Source: UBA1845 sp002338715
GTDB lineage: Bacteria > Planctomycetota > Phycisphaerae > UBA1845
Length of the DNA: 64,000 nt
Reading direction: 5' to 3'
Assembly: GCA_035344155.1 (NCBI GenBank)
Contig: DAORAL010000002.1
Location: 186,001-250,000 of the forward strand
A program made the position numbers and the translations under genes. The notes under the pieces are model-generated. The model was not told the origin of the DNA, did not search any database, and saw only the letters and a program-made list of their open reading frames with translations. The number at the start of each line of letters is the position of its first letter. Within the stretch, counting starts at the first letter, position 1. This document shows, piece after piece, positions 26,475 to 36,109 of this stretch.

Positions 26475-29400
26475 CTAGTACGGTGCGCCGATGTCTACCG
26501 TTGCCCGGTTGGGGCGGATGCTCAGGCCGTACAACGACTCGAACGTGCTGTAGACGCTTTCCTCGGCGCTTGATGAACCCGCACCGATCGCCGGGCTGCT
26601 TGGTTGCAGCGCGAAGTTGTCGGCGTTCGGGCTCACGAACATCGGGTTGGCGCTGAACGATCCGGTGAAGTTCGTGGACTGCGGATAACTGTTCGCCCAC
26701 TGGATGTCCACCGCGCTGCCGTTTTGATAGAACAGGCAGTTCGTCATCGAAGAGTTATTCACCGCACCGGGATACTCAAGCATCACGTGACGCCCACCGG
26801 GCTCGTTGATGTTCGAGATGATGTTGTTCGCGATGACATAACTGCCATACGTCGCAGGCCCGTTGATACCGGCTGGCACGTTGTACGCCGTGTTGTTGAT
26901 GACGTAGCGATTGTTCGTACCGATCAACGTGAACGCTGCGTTCGACCATGCCGACCCCGGATTGAAGTCGTTGTTGCTGTCGTGCAGGTCGTGGATCACG
27001 TTACCGATGTAGTAACTGTTACCACCGCCACCATCACCGCTCATCTGTGCGAAGCCCGTATCGCAGTCGTAGATCTCGTTGTAAAGGAACCAGATCGGAT
27101 TCGGATCATATTGACCGCCCATACCGGCTGCATGCAGCGACGAATCGCTAGGCGTATTACCGTGGGCAATGTTTTCCGACATGACGACGTGGCTGGACTG
27201 CTTCGCCCAGAACCCGGTCTGCTTGTTCTGCCATGCTTCGTTTCGACCGAGGTAGATGTGGTGGGTCGAACTCCAGCCGCCTTGTCCACCGTTGATCTGC
27301 ACGCCGTCACCGCTGTTGTGATACAGTTCGTTGTCGAGCAGCCAGATGTTGTTCGTCTTGTGGCCGACATTGATACCGTGATAGTCCTCGTCGAAGTTGG
27401 CTTGCCAATCACCCCAATCGCGAATCACGCAATTCGAAATCACGATGTCGTGAAGCGTGCTGCCGTCCCACGAGATAATCAAAATGCCCGCACCACCGCC
27501 ACCGATGAACTCGCTGTTTCTCACGGCGATGTGGTGGTCGCCGTTGTCGGTGAAGAGACCGTTCGCACCGTCAAACTCGATGTTTTCGACGATAAGGTAC
27601 TGACCGCCGAAGTTCACCGACCGAGACACGACCGGGCGAGCACCGCTGCGCGGACCACGGATGAATACCGGCTGCTGTGCCGTACCGTTCGCCGACATCG
27701 GCAGATCGCCGCCCGACGAATAGTTGTATGGTCCACCGCGAAGTTCCACGACGCTGCCAGCGGGCAGGTTGGTCGGAATCGTCACGCGCGGTTTCGACGG
27801 TGAGCCGTTCGGGTTGTTGCTGTCGGTCGCGCTTGAGTGCGTGCGATCGACCCAGTGCGTGTAGAATGAATCGTTGCCGTAAGTGTTGGCCACCGTTTCA
27901 CGCACACCGAAGCTCGGTTCCGGAATACCGATCGGCGCCTGCCATCCGTCGGCATCGCATGAATCGGTTGCCTCGTTGCAGAATTCGTCCGAGTCGCACG
28001 GCAAGCTGCCTGCCACACACGATCCGCTTTGACAGACTTCAGCACCGTTGCAGAACAATCCGTCATCACAGTCGGCATTGCTACCGCATGGTTGGCAACC
28101 GTCCGGCGTTCCGTTGTTGTCGGTATCGACATTGTCGTCAAAACCTGGGCACACGTCGTTGCAATCGGGGACGCCGTCTTCGTCGGAGTCCACGTCAGAC
28201 GTACCGCAACCACACACGCCCGGTTCGGTCTTCTCGGCATCGTTCGGGCAGCCGTCTTCGCAGTCGAGCGTATCATCACCGTCTGAGTCGACGTCGGCTT
28301 GTCCGGGGCATTGGTCGAGGCAGTTGGCGACACCGTCACCGTCGGAGTCCGTATCGGCGATACCGCAACCACACTGCCCTTCGCTCTGCTTCGATGCATC
28401 ATTCGGGCAACCGTCGCTGCAGTTCGGTTCTCCGTCATTGTCGGAGTCTTCGTCGCAGTTGAAGAAGGTCACGCCGAAATCGTCCCACTGTTTGTCGCCC
28501 GCACCCATAGCCCACACACCAACCGTACCGTGCGTGATCCGCGTGCCGCGATCGTCATAGCAATTGATCTGCCAGTTGTTCGGTTCGTTGGTACCGTCGG
28601 CCCAGACCTTTACACGGATGTCCGTACGCGAGCCGTTGTCTTCCACCTCGACAACGAAGTGGAACCAGGTACCTGCGGTGAGGCTCACACCCGAATCGGT
28701 TTCGCCACCGGAAATGTCGGTACCGTGCGGCGAGATGTGGAACGTTCCGCCACCCCATTCGCGAAGTCGGTAATACGTGTCGCTGTTGGGGAAGTCTGAC
28801 AAGAACGTCACACCGACGCCACCGGTTGATGAGGTGGCTCGCATGCGTCCGCTGAACGCATAAGCCGTCCAGTTCGCGCTTCCGTCACCGACGTAGTGCG
28901 AGTGGATGTTGGTCTGCGTCGAGGTGGTACCGAGAACCTTGTTGCCGCTTGCGGTCTGGACTTTGAAGAGACCGTTATTCTGGCTGAGGCTGTTGTTGGC
29001 GCCGGTATCGAACCAGTTGGCTGGGTCGCTTCCGTCGGAAAGTCCATCGAAGTCCTCGCTGAATCCACCGTCATTGGATTCGGTATCGCAGGCGTTCGTC
29101 GCTTCGTTGCAGGCCGAATCGTCGTCGCAGGGAATGCTGCCGGCCATGCAGACGCCAGCCTCGCAATACTCTGCACCGTTACAGAACAGTCCGTCGTCGC
29201 AATCGGCATCACTGCCGCATTCGTCGCAGTTGTCGCGTTCTTCGCTGCAGAGATCAGAACCGCAGGGCGCGACGCCGGCTGAGCAGGTACCGTTGCTGCA
29301 TCTTTCCGATCCGTTGCAGAACAAGCCGTCGTCGCAGTCGGCGTCATTTCCGCATTCGTCGCAGCGGTCCGTGCCTTCGTTGCACAAGGATGCGTCATCG

Positions 29401-31226
29401 CACGGGGCGACACCTGGTACACAGGAGCCGGCATTGCAAGACTCGACACCGTTGCAGAACGCGCCGTCGTCGCAATCGCTGTCCTGCGAGCATTCGCCAC
29501 AGAATTCGTTGGCTTCGTCGCAAAGTTCCTCGGAGCAGGGCGGCGTACCGTCGAGGCAGCGACCCTGATCACACGTTTCGGTACCGTTGCAGAACACGCC
29601 GTCGTCGCAGTCGAGGTTCGAATCGCATTCAAGGCAGAAGTCGCCAGCCTCGTCGCACTGTGCTGCATCGCACGGCGCGGTACCGGCTTGGCAGGCACCG
29701 TTGACGCACGATTCCGAACCGTTGCAGAATGCACCGTCGTCACAGTCGGCGTCGGTGGAGCAAGTCACTGCGTCGGCCACGAACAGCGACGGAATCAGGG
29801 TCAGGTCCGAACTTTCGATGTTGAAGTTGTGGATCTCGATGGCGAGGGTGTTGGTGCCGTTGAGCAGCAAGCCCGCGACGGAGAGATTGATTTCTTCGGC
29901 GACGCCTGCTTCTCTGCCGGAGTCGGCTTCGGTCCCGCGATTCACCGGTGAGCCCGGAGCGCCGATGTTGCGGCGGACCACTTCCGTACCATTGAGGTAG
30001 GCGACAAAAGCGTCGTCGTAATCGATGACGAGATTCAGGTTTGAAACGCTTGCGCCTTCGGGAATGTCGAATTTGCGACGGGCATAGACGGTCACATAAC
30101 TGCCGGCCATGTCGTCGAGAACGGTCGCGTCGTCACCGTCGCCATAACCGATACCGGTCGGACCGACGAGCCAACTGCCATCGTTGAAGAACGTGTTCGC
30201 CCAACCGACTGGCGGGGTTCCCGAAAGTCCCTTCTGATAGTGCCACTGGTCGCCAACGGCGATGAGGACATCGCTGCATGCGTCGGTCGTTTCGTTGCAG
30301 CCACTCGTCGGGCAGGGAAGTTCGCCATCGGTGCATGCGCCGGCCACGCAGACTTCGGCGCCGTTGCAGAAGTCGCCGTCGTCACATTCCGCATCCGTGG
30401 TGCATCCGCCACCACCCGCACCGCCACCGCCGCCACCAATTGGCGGACCGGAGGGATCCTCTTCAGCGACGCATGAGTCGGTGTCTTCGTCGCATTGATC
30501 GTCGCCGCAAGGACCGTCAGCCGAAACGCACTGACCTTCGACGCATGCTTCCGCACCATTGCAGAAAAGACCGTCGTCGCAGTCGGCGTCTTCGTCACAT
30601 TCCGAAAGGTCGAGTGCTTCGACATTGATGGTGAACTGTAATTCAAACGCGAGGTCGCCGAGTTCAGTATTGAAATTGGAAAGTCCGCCCGCCGGCGCCG
30701 CGAATTCATGGGCCGACAGCGTAACTTCATACTCTCCGGGTTCCGCAAAGACGTGCGAGGTCCGCGTGCCAATCGCTTTCCGCGTTGAATCGCCGAAATC
30801 CCAGGCGTACGCATAGCGCTGACGCTTGATCGGATCGACCGGCTGAATCGCGAATGACCAGGTGTCCGGCGCCAGTGGGCTGACCGGTTCGGCCAGGATG
30901 CTGTAAACACCCGAGTTGCCTTCACCGTCAGTAACCGGCATCAACACACTGCCCGCGGGCGGTGCGTCCTGGGCCAGGTCGTCGATTTCCTCATCGGTGT
31001 ATTCACCGGTGGGTTCGGACTCGTTCCCGTCGTCCACAAGCGTCGAGAATTCGACTTCACGATCGTCATCCGCATTGGTGTTGGCGGTGGATTGATCACC
31101 GCTGCGGGTCTCGTCTTTGCTGTTTGATTCCACGGCGGACTGGCAGCCCACGGTTGACGAAATCAAGATCGCAAGGACGGTTGCGCCGAGTGAGCGCAGA
31201 CCTACACGGTCTTCGAACGAGTTCAT
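26475..31226 (-). CDS. Giant multimodular lipoprotein: PKD, Cys-rich repeats, lectin-like domains, thrombospondin-3-like, beta-helix (paralogue B)
   Basis: A 1583-residue exported lipoprotein (lipobox STVGC, Cys28). Order of modules: PKD-like domain (about 110-200, YAWDFGDS...GEYEVTLSAHEF); a Cys-rich unit; a jelly-roll-like module (about 318-485, GIGYGDGDDATVL...IEIHNFNIESSDLT); five tandem eight-cysteine 45/46-residue units (about 489-714, positions 29085-29762); a concanavalin-like domain (about 720-925); thrombospondin type 3-like calcium repeats (about 925-1040, DSDGDGVANCLDQCP); a Cys unit; and a C-terminal beta-helix (about 1095-1583). The ATG at 31226 has a good AGGAG site. The beta-helix and jelly-roll modules match the genes at 20787 and 48087, but in a different order. 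Likely surface-attached; enzymatic activity not shown. Confidence 0.85.
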   Translation of the reverse strand: MNSFEDRVGLRSLGATVLAILISSTVGCQSAVESNSKDETRSGDQSTANTNADDDREVEFSTLVDDGNESEPTGEYTDEEIDDLAQDAPPAGSVLMPVTDGEGNSGVYSILAEPVSPLAPDTWSFAIQPVDPIKRQRYAYAWDFGDSTRKAIGTRTSHVFAEPGEYEVTLSAHEFAAPAGGLSNFNTELGDLAFELQFTINVEALDLSECDEDADCDDGLFCNGAEACVEGQCVSADGPCGDDQCDEDTDSCVAEEDPSGPPIGGGGGGAGGGGCTTDAECDDGDFCNGAEVCVAGACTDGELPCPTSGCNETTDACSDVLIAVGDQWHYQKGLSGTPPVGWANTFFNDGSWLVGPTGIGYGDGDDATVLDDMAGSYVTVYARRKFDIPEGASVSNLNLVIDYDDAFVAYLNGTEVVRRNIGAPGSPVNRGTEADSGREAGVAEEINLSVAGLLLNGTNTLAIEIHNFNIESSDLTLIPSLFVADAVTCSTDADCDDGAFCNGSESCVNGACQAGTAPCDAAQCDEAGDFCLECDSNLDCDDGVFCNGTETCDQGRCLDGTPPCSEELCDEANEFCGECSQDSDCDDGAFCNGVESCNAGSCVPGVAPCDDASLCNEGTDRCDECGNDADCDDGLFCNGSERCSNGTCSAGVAPCGSDLCSEERDNCDECGSDADCDDGLFCNGAEYCEAGVCMAGSIPCDDDSACNEATNACDTESNDGGFSEDFDGLSDGSDPANWFDTGANNSLSQNNGLFKVQTASGNKVLGTTSTQTNIHSHYVGDGSANWTAYAFSGRMRATSSTGGVGVTFLSDFPNSDTYYRLREWGGGTFHISPHGTDISGGETDSGVSLTAGTWFHFVVEVEDNGSRTDIRVKVWADGTNEPNNWQINCYDDRGTRITHGTVGVWAMGAGDKQWDDFGVTFFNCDEDSDNDGEPNCSDGCPNDASKQSEGQCGCGIADTDSDGDGVANCLDQCPGQADVDSDGDDTLDCEDGCPNDAEKTEPGVCGCGTSDVDSDEDGVPDCNDVCPGFDDNVDTDNNGTPDGCQPCGSNADCDDGLFCNGAEVCQSGSCVAGSLPCDSDEFCNEATDSCDADGWQAPIGIPEPSFGVRETVANTYGNDSFYTHWVDRTHSSATDSNNPNGSPSKPRVTIPTNLPAGSVVELRGGPYNYSSGGDLPMSANGTAQQPVFIRGPRSGARPVVSRSVNFGGQYLIVENIEFDGANGLFTDNGDHHIAVRNSEFIGGGGAGILIISWDGSTLHDIVISNCVIRDWGDWQANFDEDYHGINVGHKTNNIWLLDNELYHNSGDGVQINGGQGGWSSTHHIYLGRNEAWQNKQTGFWAKQSSHVVMSENIAHGNTPSDSSLHAAGMGGQYDPNPIWFLYNEIYDCDTGFAQMSGDGGGGNSYYIGNVIHDLHDSNNDFNPGSAWSNAAFTLIGTNNRYVINNTAYNVPAGINGPATYGSYVIANNIISNINEPGGRHVMLEYPGAVNNSSMTNCLFYQNGSAVDIQWANSYPQSTNFTGSFSANPMFVSPNADNFALQPSSPAIGAGSSSAEESVYSTFESLYGLSIRPNRATVDIGAPY
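29085..29762 (-). repeat. Five tandem eight-cysteine repeats (45/46 residues each)
   Basis: Inside the 1583-residue lipoprotein, five consecutive units each contain eight cysteines in the same order, with the core CDDGxFCNGxExC. Unit lengths are 45, 45, 46, 45 and 45 residues, together 226 codons. Disulfide-stabilised spacing is likely in the oxidising exterior. Confidence 0.8.
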
Positions 31227-31861
31227 GTTTTGCTCCTAGGTTGCCGCTGGGTGGCGCGGTTAACCGCGTCTGGTACAGCGTCGGCGTGACTCTTTCCCCT
31301 AACTTCCAGCAACCGTACGATTCACTGATTGAATAGAGCAAGGTGTCAACCTTGATCACGAACCTTCAGATTGGGTTGACGGGTGATTTGCGCCGATAAT
31401 GTGCGGCAAAAACTGCCGGAGATTTTCCGAAGACCAATAAACCTTGGGGGTGTCAGCGTTTGCGAATTTGCGACTATTTCGCCCCAATTTCTGTGGCCGA
31501 AAACCAAGCAAATAAGTTCGTAAAGACTTGGTGGCACGATTACGATTTCGCTTGATTCAAGTCGCCGCGAATCTCACATGTTCTCAGCGACATTCCCCGT
31601 CAAGAACATGGGTTGAGGTTGCTTGTTTCATGTTTTGAAAGTTGTTGGTTGTTGATGTGTTTGACAAATGGTTTGAAGGGTCTTGTCACATTGCGCTATG
31701 TCAAAGCGTATTGAACGAATACCCTTCATCCAGGAAGCGAGATGCCGTTGATTCAAAAATAACGTCTAATGTGCTTACCCAATGGGCGTTTGTGGGGCGA
31801 TGATTGAACGCCAACGTGCTTTCGATTGCGATGCGCTGCTGAGTGCAGATGATCAGACTCA
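31227..31861. other. Intergenic region between divergent genes
   Basis: A 635-bp gap between the giant minus-strand lipoprotein and a plus-strand glycosyltransferase. No gene was recognised. It is more A+T-rich than its neighbours, especially 31550-31760, and should hold two divergent promoters. A TTGACA hexamer lies at 31661-31666, but no good -10 was found at the usual spacing. Confidence 0.5.
31255..31268. promoter_or_regulatory. Perfect 14-bp palindrome near the giant lipoprotein start
   Basis: CGCGGTTAACCGCG is self-complementary and lies 29-42 bp before the ATG at 31226 on the minus strand, inside the expected 5' untranslated region. It may be an operator or a small hairpin. Function is inference. 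Confidence 0.3.
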
Positions 31862-32974
31862 ATGAGAATACTCAAACTTCAACGCGGGTTGTTTTCGGGC
31901 GTCAGTCGCGCACTCATGGAGGCGTGGAAGGCCAAGTCGCCCGACGATGTGATCGAAAGCTGCGATCTCGATGACGGCTATTTCGATAACACGTCGGACA
32001 AACTCAAGGCGCTCCCCGAATTGGTCAAAGCCAGCATGTCGATGGGGTTCAAGGAAGCGCGGCGCAGTTATCGGCAGATCGCATTGCGTTCGCGTACCAA
32101 CCTCACCCGGTTGGAGCAGGTCGTGGGCGAGGCCGTTCGTGGTCGTTCGTTCGACTGCACATTGACGCTTCAAACGTTGATGCCCGCTCCACCGACCGAC
32201 AGGCCCAACTTTATCTACACGGACCATGCGATCCTCACGAACAATTACTATCCGGACGGTCAAGCCGCGATAGACCGTTGGCGCGATTGGTTGCCCATGG
32301 AACGGGCTTTGATCGAGAAGGCGGCGCTTGTATTCACGATGAGCACCCATGTCGGCGATTCGCTGGTTGAGTTCTATCATATTCCCAAGGAGCGCGTCCG
32401 CCTGGTCGGTGCCGGTTTCAACGCCCGCCGGGCCGACGTCAACTTTGACTCGGTGGAACATTCCAAGAAGATCCTGTTCGTGGGGTTGGATTGGGAACGC
32501 AAAGGGGGTCCGCAACTTGTCGAGGCCTTCGCCCGAGTCCGGGAAAAGCATCCGGATGCGAATCTGATCGTGGTGGGATGCGAACCGGAGGTGAAGGTCC
32601 CCGGCGTTCAGGTTCTCGGGGTCGTCCCGATTGAGCGGGTCGGAGAATTGATGTCCGACGCCTGCTGTTTCTGCATGCCCAGCTTGCGGGAACCGTTCGG
32701 TCTGGTCTACCTTGAAGCGATGAATGCGGGATTACCGGTCGTCGCGCTGAACCTCGGAGCCCCCCGGGACTTCGTGGTCAACGGCGAGACGGGGTTTCTT
32801 GTCGAACCCCACGACATACCCGGTCTGGCGGACGCACTGGAAAATCTTGTCGCGAATTCAAAACTTTGCGCTATGATGGGTAAGCGGGCGCGCGATCGCG
32901 TTTCCGCGGAGTACACTTGGGAAGTTACCCAGGCACGCATGGCGAAGGCGATGCGTGAGGTTATGGGGTCATGA
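31862..32974 (+). CDS. Glycosyltransferase family 4
   Basis: A GT-B-type glycosyltransferase. The N-terminus opens MRILKLQRGLFSGVSRALME. A middle block reads IPKERVRLVGAGFNARRADVNF. The second domain has KKILFVGLDWERKGGPQLVEAF and the donor-site REPFGLVYLEAMNAGLPVVALN with the paired glutamates. It begins a second glycan gene group of four genes on this strand, after a 635-bp divergent intergenic region, and ends 51 bp before the next start. Donor sugar unknown. Confidence 0.88.
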   Translation: MRILKLQRGLFSGVSRALMEAWKAKSPDDVIESCDLDDGYFDNTSDKLKALPELVKASMSMGFKEARRSYRQIALRSRTNLTRLEQVVGEAVRGRSFDCTLTLQTLMPAPPTDRPNFIYTDHAILTNNYYPDGQAAIDRWRDWLPMERALIEKAALVFTMSTHVGDSLVEFYHIPKERVRLVGAGFNARRADVNFDSVEHSKKILFVGLDWERKGGPQLVEAFARVREKHPDANLIVVGCEPEVKVPGVQVLGVVPIERVGELMSDACCFCMPSLREPFGLVYLEAMNAGLPVVALNLGAPRDFVVNGETGFLVEPHDIPGLADALENLVANSKLCAMMGKRARDRVSAEYTWEVTQARMAKAMREVMGS

Positions 32975-33025
32975 CCGGCGAGTGGCTTGAGTGCCCGGTT
33001 GCCGGAAGGTTACGGTTTGTATCCA

Positions 33026-34030
33026 ATGTCTGAGTCTCAGCAATTCGAGTCCATGCATCACCCACAACGACCATCGCCCAAAGTCAGCATCGGCGTGCCG
33101 GTATACAACGGTGAACGCTTTTTGGAGCGATGTCTCGATTCACTGCTCGCTCAGACCTACCGTGAATTTGAAGTCATCATTTCCGATAACGGTTCGACCG
33201 ATTCGACCATGCAGATTTGCCGGCGCTACGCCGAGCGCGATCGGCGGATTCGTTACTATCGAACCGACATCAACCACGGCGCCGCATGGAATTTTAATCG
33301 GACCGTGCAGTTGGCGAATGGCGAATACTTCAAGTGGGCAGCCCACGACGATCTTTGCGCACCGGAGTTTCTCCAGGCGTGTGTCGATGTGCTGGACAAA
33401 GATGAATCTGTCGTGCTCGTCTGCCCACGACCGCGGGTCATCAATGATCGCGGAGAAAAACAGGAGCCTTATGGAATTCACCTGAAAACGGATTCGCCCA
33501 AACCGCATGTCCGATATTCGGAAATCGTACGCGGGTACGTCGGTTACAAATGTTATGAAGTATTCGGTTTGTACCGGATGAGTGCGTTGCAAAACACCGA
33601 GTTGATCGGCAACTATCCGCACGGTGATGGTGTGCTGCTCGCGCGTCTATCGCTCTTTGGGCGGTTTCATGAAGTGCCCGAGGAATTGTTCTTCCCGCGC
33701 GAGCATCCCGGTCAGTCGATGCAGGCGATGAAAGACCGCTACGCTTATTCGGACTGGTTTGATACGAAGCGCTCAGGGCGGATTATCTTTCCCACTTGCC
33801 GAATGTTTTGGGAATACTTCCGCGCCATCGCTGGTACACCCACGTCGATCTGGCAGCGGTTCATGTGTCAGTTGTACCTCATGCGGTCGGCGTTCTCTTA
33901 TCGCCGCAAGTTCGTGCGCGATATTGTTGGCGCATGGCGCATGCGACGCCGTCGCAAGGTGGTGATTTCAAAGTCGCCATCGGCGGTTTCCTCGGCGTCA
34001 TCCTCGGGCGGGGGATCTGCCGACCGATGA
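33026..34030 (+). CDS. Glycosyltransferase family 2
   Basis: A GT-A-fold inverting transferase. The N-terminal Rossmann-like domain has SIGVPVYNGERFLERCLDSLLAQTYREFEVIISDNGSTD. A metal-binding aspartate segment, AAHDDLCAPEFL, is near residue 110, taking the place of the DxD motif. The C-terminal quarter is basic and contains hydrophobic stretches (MCQLYLMRSAFSYRR), consistent with membrane proximity. ATG 33026 is chosen over an upstream TTG at 32987 because the family's first strand begins soon after it. Its end overlaps the following GT4 gene by 4 bases. Confidence 0.88.
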   Translation: MSESQQFESMHHPQRPSPKVSIGVPVYNGERFLERCLDSLLAQTYREFEVIISDNGSTDSTMQICRRYAERDRRIRYYRTDINHGAAWNFNRTVQLANGEYFKWAAHDDLCAPEFLQACVDVLDKDESVVLVCPRPRVINDRGEKQEPYGIHLKTDSPKPHVRYSEIVRGYVGYKCYEVFGLYRMSALQNTELIGNYPHGDGVLLARLSLFGRFHEVPEELFFPREHPGQSMQAMKDRYAYSDWFDTKRSGRIIFPTCRMFWEYFRAIAGTPTSIWQRFMCQLYLMRSAFSYRRKFVRDIVGAWRMRRRRKVVISKSPSAVSSASSSGGGSADR

Positions 34031-35277
34031 AGGTCGCCTTCATCAATCACCCTTGGGACATGATGGACCTGTCGGCGTTGTCGGGTTCACTTCCCATCTG
34101 GACGTACGAAGTAGCCAGTCGTCTGCCAACGTCCCACGATATCGCGATCTATGCGCGACGAGGTTCGAAGCAGGCGGCGACGCAATCGGACGGTAACCTC
34201 ACCGTTCGGCGCATCGAAACTGAAGTCGACCCGTTTGAGCACAAGTTGCTGCGGCGGCTTCCGGTGGTCTGGTCGGCGCGGAAGCCATTCTTTGCCTCGC
34301 GCCTCTATTATCGCTCGTACATCGCGCAGGTCGCCGCGTCGCTGAAGGCGCATCCTGTCGATATCGTTCATATCCACAACTTTGCCCAATACGCTTCGAT
34401 CATTCGCCGGGCCGTGCCAAAGGCAAAGATTTGCGTACACATGCACTGCGAATGGCTGTCGCAATTGGATGAGGGCTTGGTGGCCAGGTGCCTGGCCGCT
34501 GTCGATGCGGTCTTTGCATGCAGCCAATACCTGGTCGATCGCATCATCCAAAAGCACCCCAGCGCCGGAAACAAATGTTTCTGCGTTCACAACGGCGTCA
34601 ATGCGGAGGCGTTTTCGCCATCACCGCCAGCAGAAGCCGTCGCGTCTCAGTCCGATAGTGGGCGAATCCTCTTCGTGGGGCGGTTGTCGCCGGAAAAGGG
34701 CGTCCATGTTTTGGTCGAGGCATTTGAAGAAATCGCCCGCCGCATGCCGAATGCAGTATTGGAATTGGTCGGTCCCGATGGTTCAGCCCCAAAGGAGTTC
34801 ATCGTCGGGCTGAGCGATGACGAACGCATCAAAGCGCTTTCCAGGTTCTACGACGGTGACTATGCAAGCCGGTTACGGACGGGTTGCAATGCGGAAGCTG
34901 CAAGACGGGTGCAGTTTATCGGTGGGCTTCCCCAATCGGAACTGGTCGCGCGGTACCGGTCGGCTGACGTCCTGGTGAATCCGTCCCTAAGCGAGGCGTT
35001 TGGGATGAGCCTGGTGGAAGCAATGGCGTGCGGAACCTGCGTGGTTGCGGCAAAGACCGGAGGCATGACGGAGATTGTCGAGCCGGAGGTCACGGGACTT
35101 CTGGTCGAGGCGGACAAGGCGACTGACCTTGCTGACGCGATCTGCCGGGTGCTTGGCGATTCGACCAAACGAAAGGACATGGGGAAGGCGGGGCGCGAGC
35201 GTGTGCTCAAATGCTTCACTTGGGACACGATCGCGGATACCGTGGGCAACCGATACGATGAGCTTATCCGTCCATAG
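34027..35277 (+). CDS. Glycosyltransferase family 4
   Basis: A GT4 enzyme of 416 residues starting MKVAFINHPWDMMD. It carries HIHNFAQYASIIRRAVP and HMHCEWLSQLDE in the first domain. The second domain has ILFVGRLSPEKGVHVLVEAF and the donor-site SEAFGMSLVEAMACGTCVVAAK. Both halves are typical. The ATG overlaps the preceding stop (ATGA), and its stop lies inside the following PIG-L deacetylase gene (20-bp overlap), which suggests tight coupling of all four genes. Confidence 0.9.
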   Translation: MKVAFINHPWDMMDLSALSGSLPIWTYEVASRLPTSHDIAIYARRGSKQAATQSDGNLTVRRIETEVDPFEHKLLRRLPVVWSARKPFFASRLYYRSYIAQVAASLKAHPVDIVHIHNFAQYASIIRRAVPKAKICVHMHCEWLSQLDEGLVARCLAAVDAVFACSQYLVDRIIQKHPSAGNKCFCVHNGVNAEAFSPSPPAEAVASQSDSGRILFVGRLSPEKGVHVLVEAFEEIARRMPNAVLELVGPDGSAPKEFIVGLSDDERIKALSRFYDGDYASRLRTGCNAEAARRVQFIGGLPQSELVARYRSADVLVNPSLSEAFGMSLVEAMACGTCVVAAKTGGMTEIVEPEVTGLLVEADKATDLADAICRVLGDSTKRKDMGKAGRERVLKCFTWDTIADTVGNRYDELIRP

Positions 35278-36109
35278 CCAACTTGGCCCGCCCGGTTACT
35301 TCGCCCGTCACCGCCGCCAACGGTTGCTTGCTCAAATGCGCAGGCTTCCGGGGTTGGACGACTATTCAAAGCGTGCGATCGTTTTTGCGCCCCATCAGGA
35401 TGACGAAGTACTGGGGTGTGGGGGGACGATCATCAAGAAGATCGAGCAGGGGGCTGACGTTCACATCGTTTTCATGACGAACGGTCGGCGCTCACACGCC
35501 GGTCACATGGAGATTGACGCGCTGATCGAGATGCGTCGAAGTGAGGCGATCAATGCCGCGGCGATCCTGGGCGTTGCGGAAGATCGCGTTACCATCCTGG
35601 ACTTACCGGACGGCAAACTTGGCGAACACAAGGAGTCCGCCGTTGCATCGGTTGGCGCATGGCTTGAGCGCATCCGTCCCGAGGAGGTCTTTGTTCCCTC
35701 GCGTTATGACGGTCCGGACGATCACCTGGCGACGTACCAGTTCGTCGTCGACGCGCTTCGCAAAACCCACCAGTCACCCCGCATGGTCGAATACGCGGTG
35801 TGGTTTTGGCATTATTGGCCCTGGGTGAATTCCGACGAGCGCATCGTCAAGTCGACATTGCGGGCGTTCCTCAATGCGTTGATGCGTCCGATCCGGATGC
35901 GAAGGGAATTCAACGCCTGTGTCGACATCTCGGCGTGTCGGGACCGGAAATTGGCTGCCCTCGCGGCACACGAGTCGCAGGTCAAGCGGCTGATGCCCGA
36001 ATGCGATTGGCCAATCTTGAGCGACATCTCCAATGGGGCATGGTTGGCAGCTTGCACGCAGGACATCGAGATTTTCTCGGTGTGCGAAAGCGACTGCATT
36101 CCCCGCTAA
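35258..36109 (+). CDS. PIG-L/LmbE-family deacetylase
   Basis: A PIG-L family hydrolase that removes N-acetyl groups from GlcNAc-type substrates in known members. The metal-binding motif appears early as FAPHQDDEVLGCGGT (canonical PHPDDE), followed by VFMTNGRRSH and EMRRSEAINAAAILG. A further His-containing segment, GPDDHLATYQFV, is expected to complete the site. The ATG at 35258 overlaps the GT4 gene end by 20 bases. The enzyme probably deacetylates an amino sugar in the glycan built by the neighbours, or acts in mycothiol-like chemistry, which is less likely here. Confidence 0.85.
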   Translation: MSLSVHSQLGPPGYFARHRRQRLLAQMRRLPGLDDYSKRAIVFAPHQDDEVLGCGGTIIKKIEQGADVHIVFMTNGRRSHAGHMEIDALIEMRRSEAINAAAILGVAEDRVTILDLPDGKLGEHKESAVASVGAWLERIRPEEVFVPSRYDGPDDHLATYQFVVDALRKTHQSPRMVEYAVWFWHYWPWVNSDERIVKSTLRAFLNALMRPIRMRREFNACVDISACRDRKLAALAAHESQVKRLMPECDWPILSDISNGAWLAACTQDIEIFSVCESDCIPR

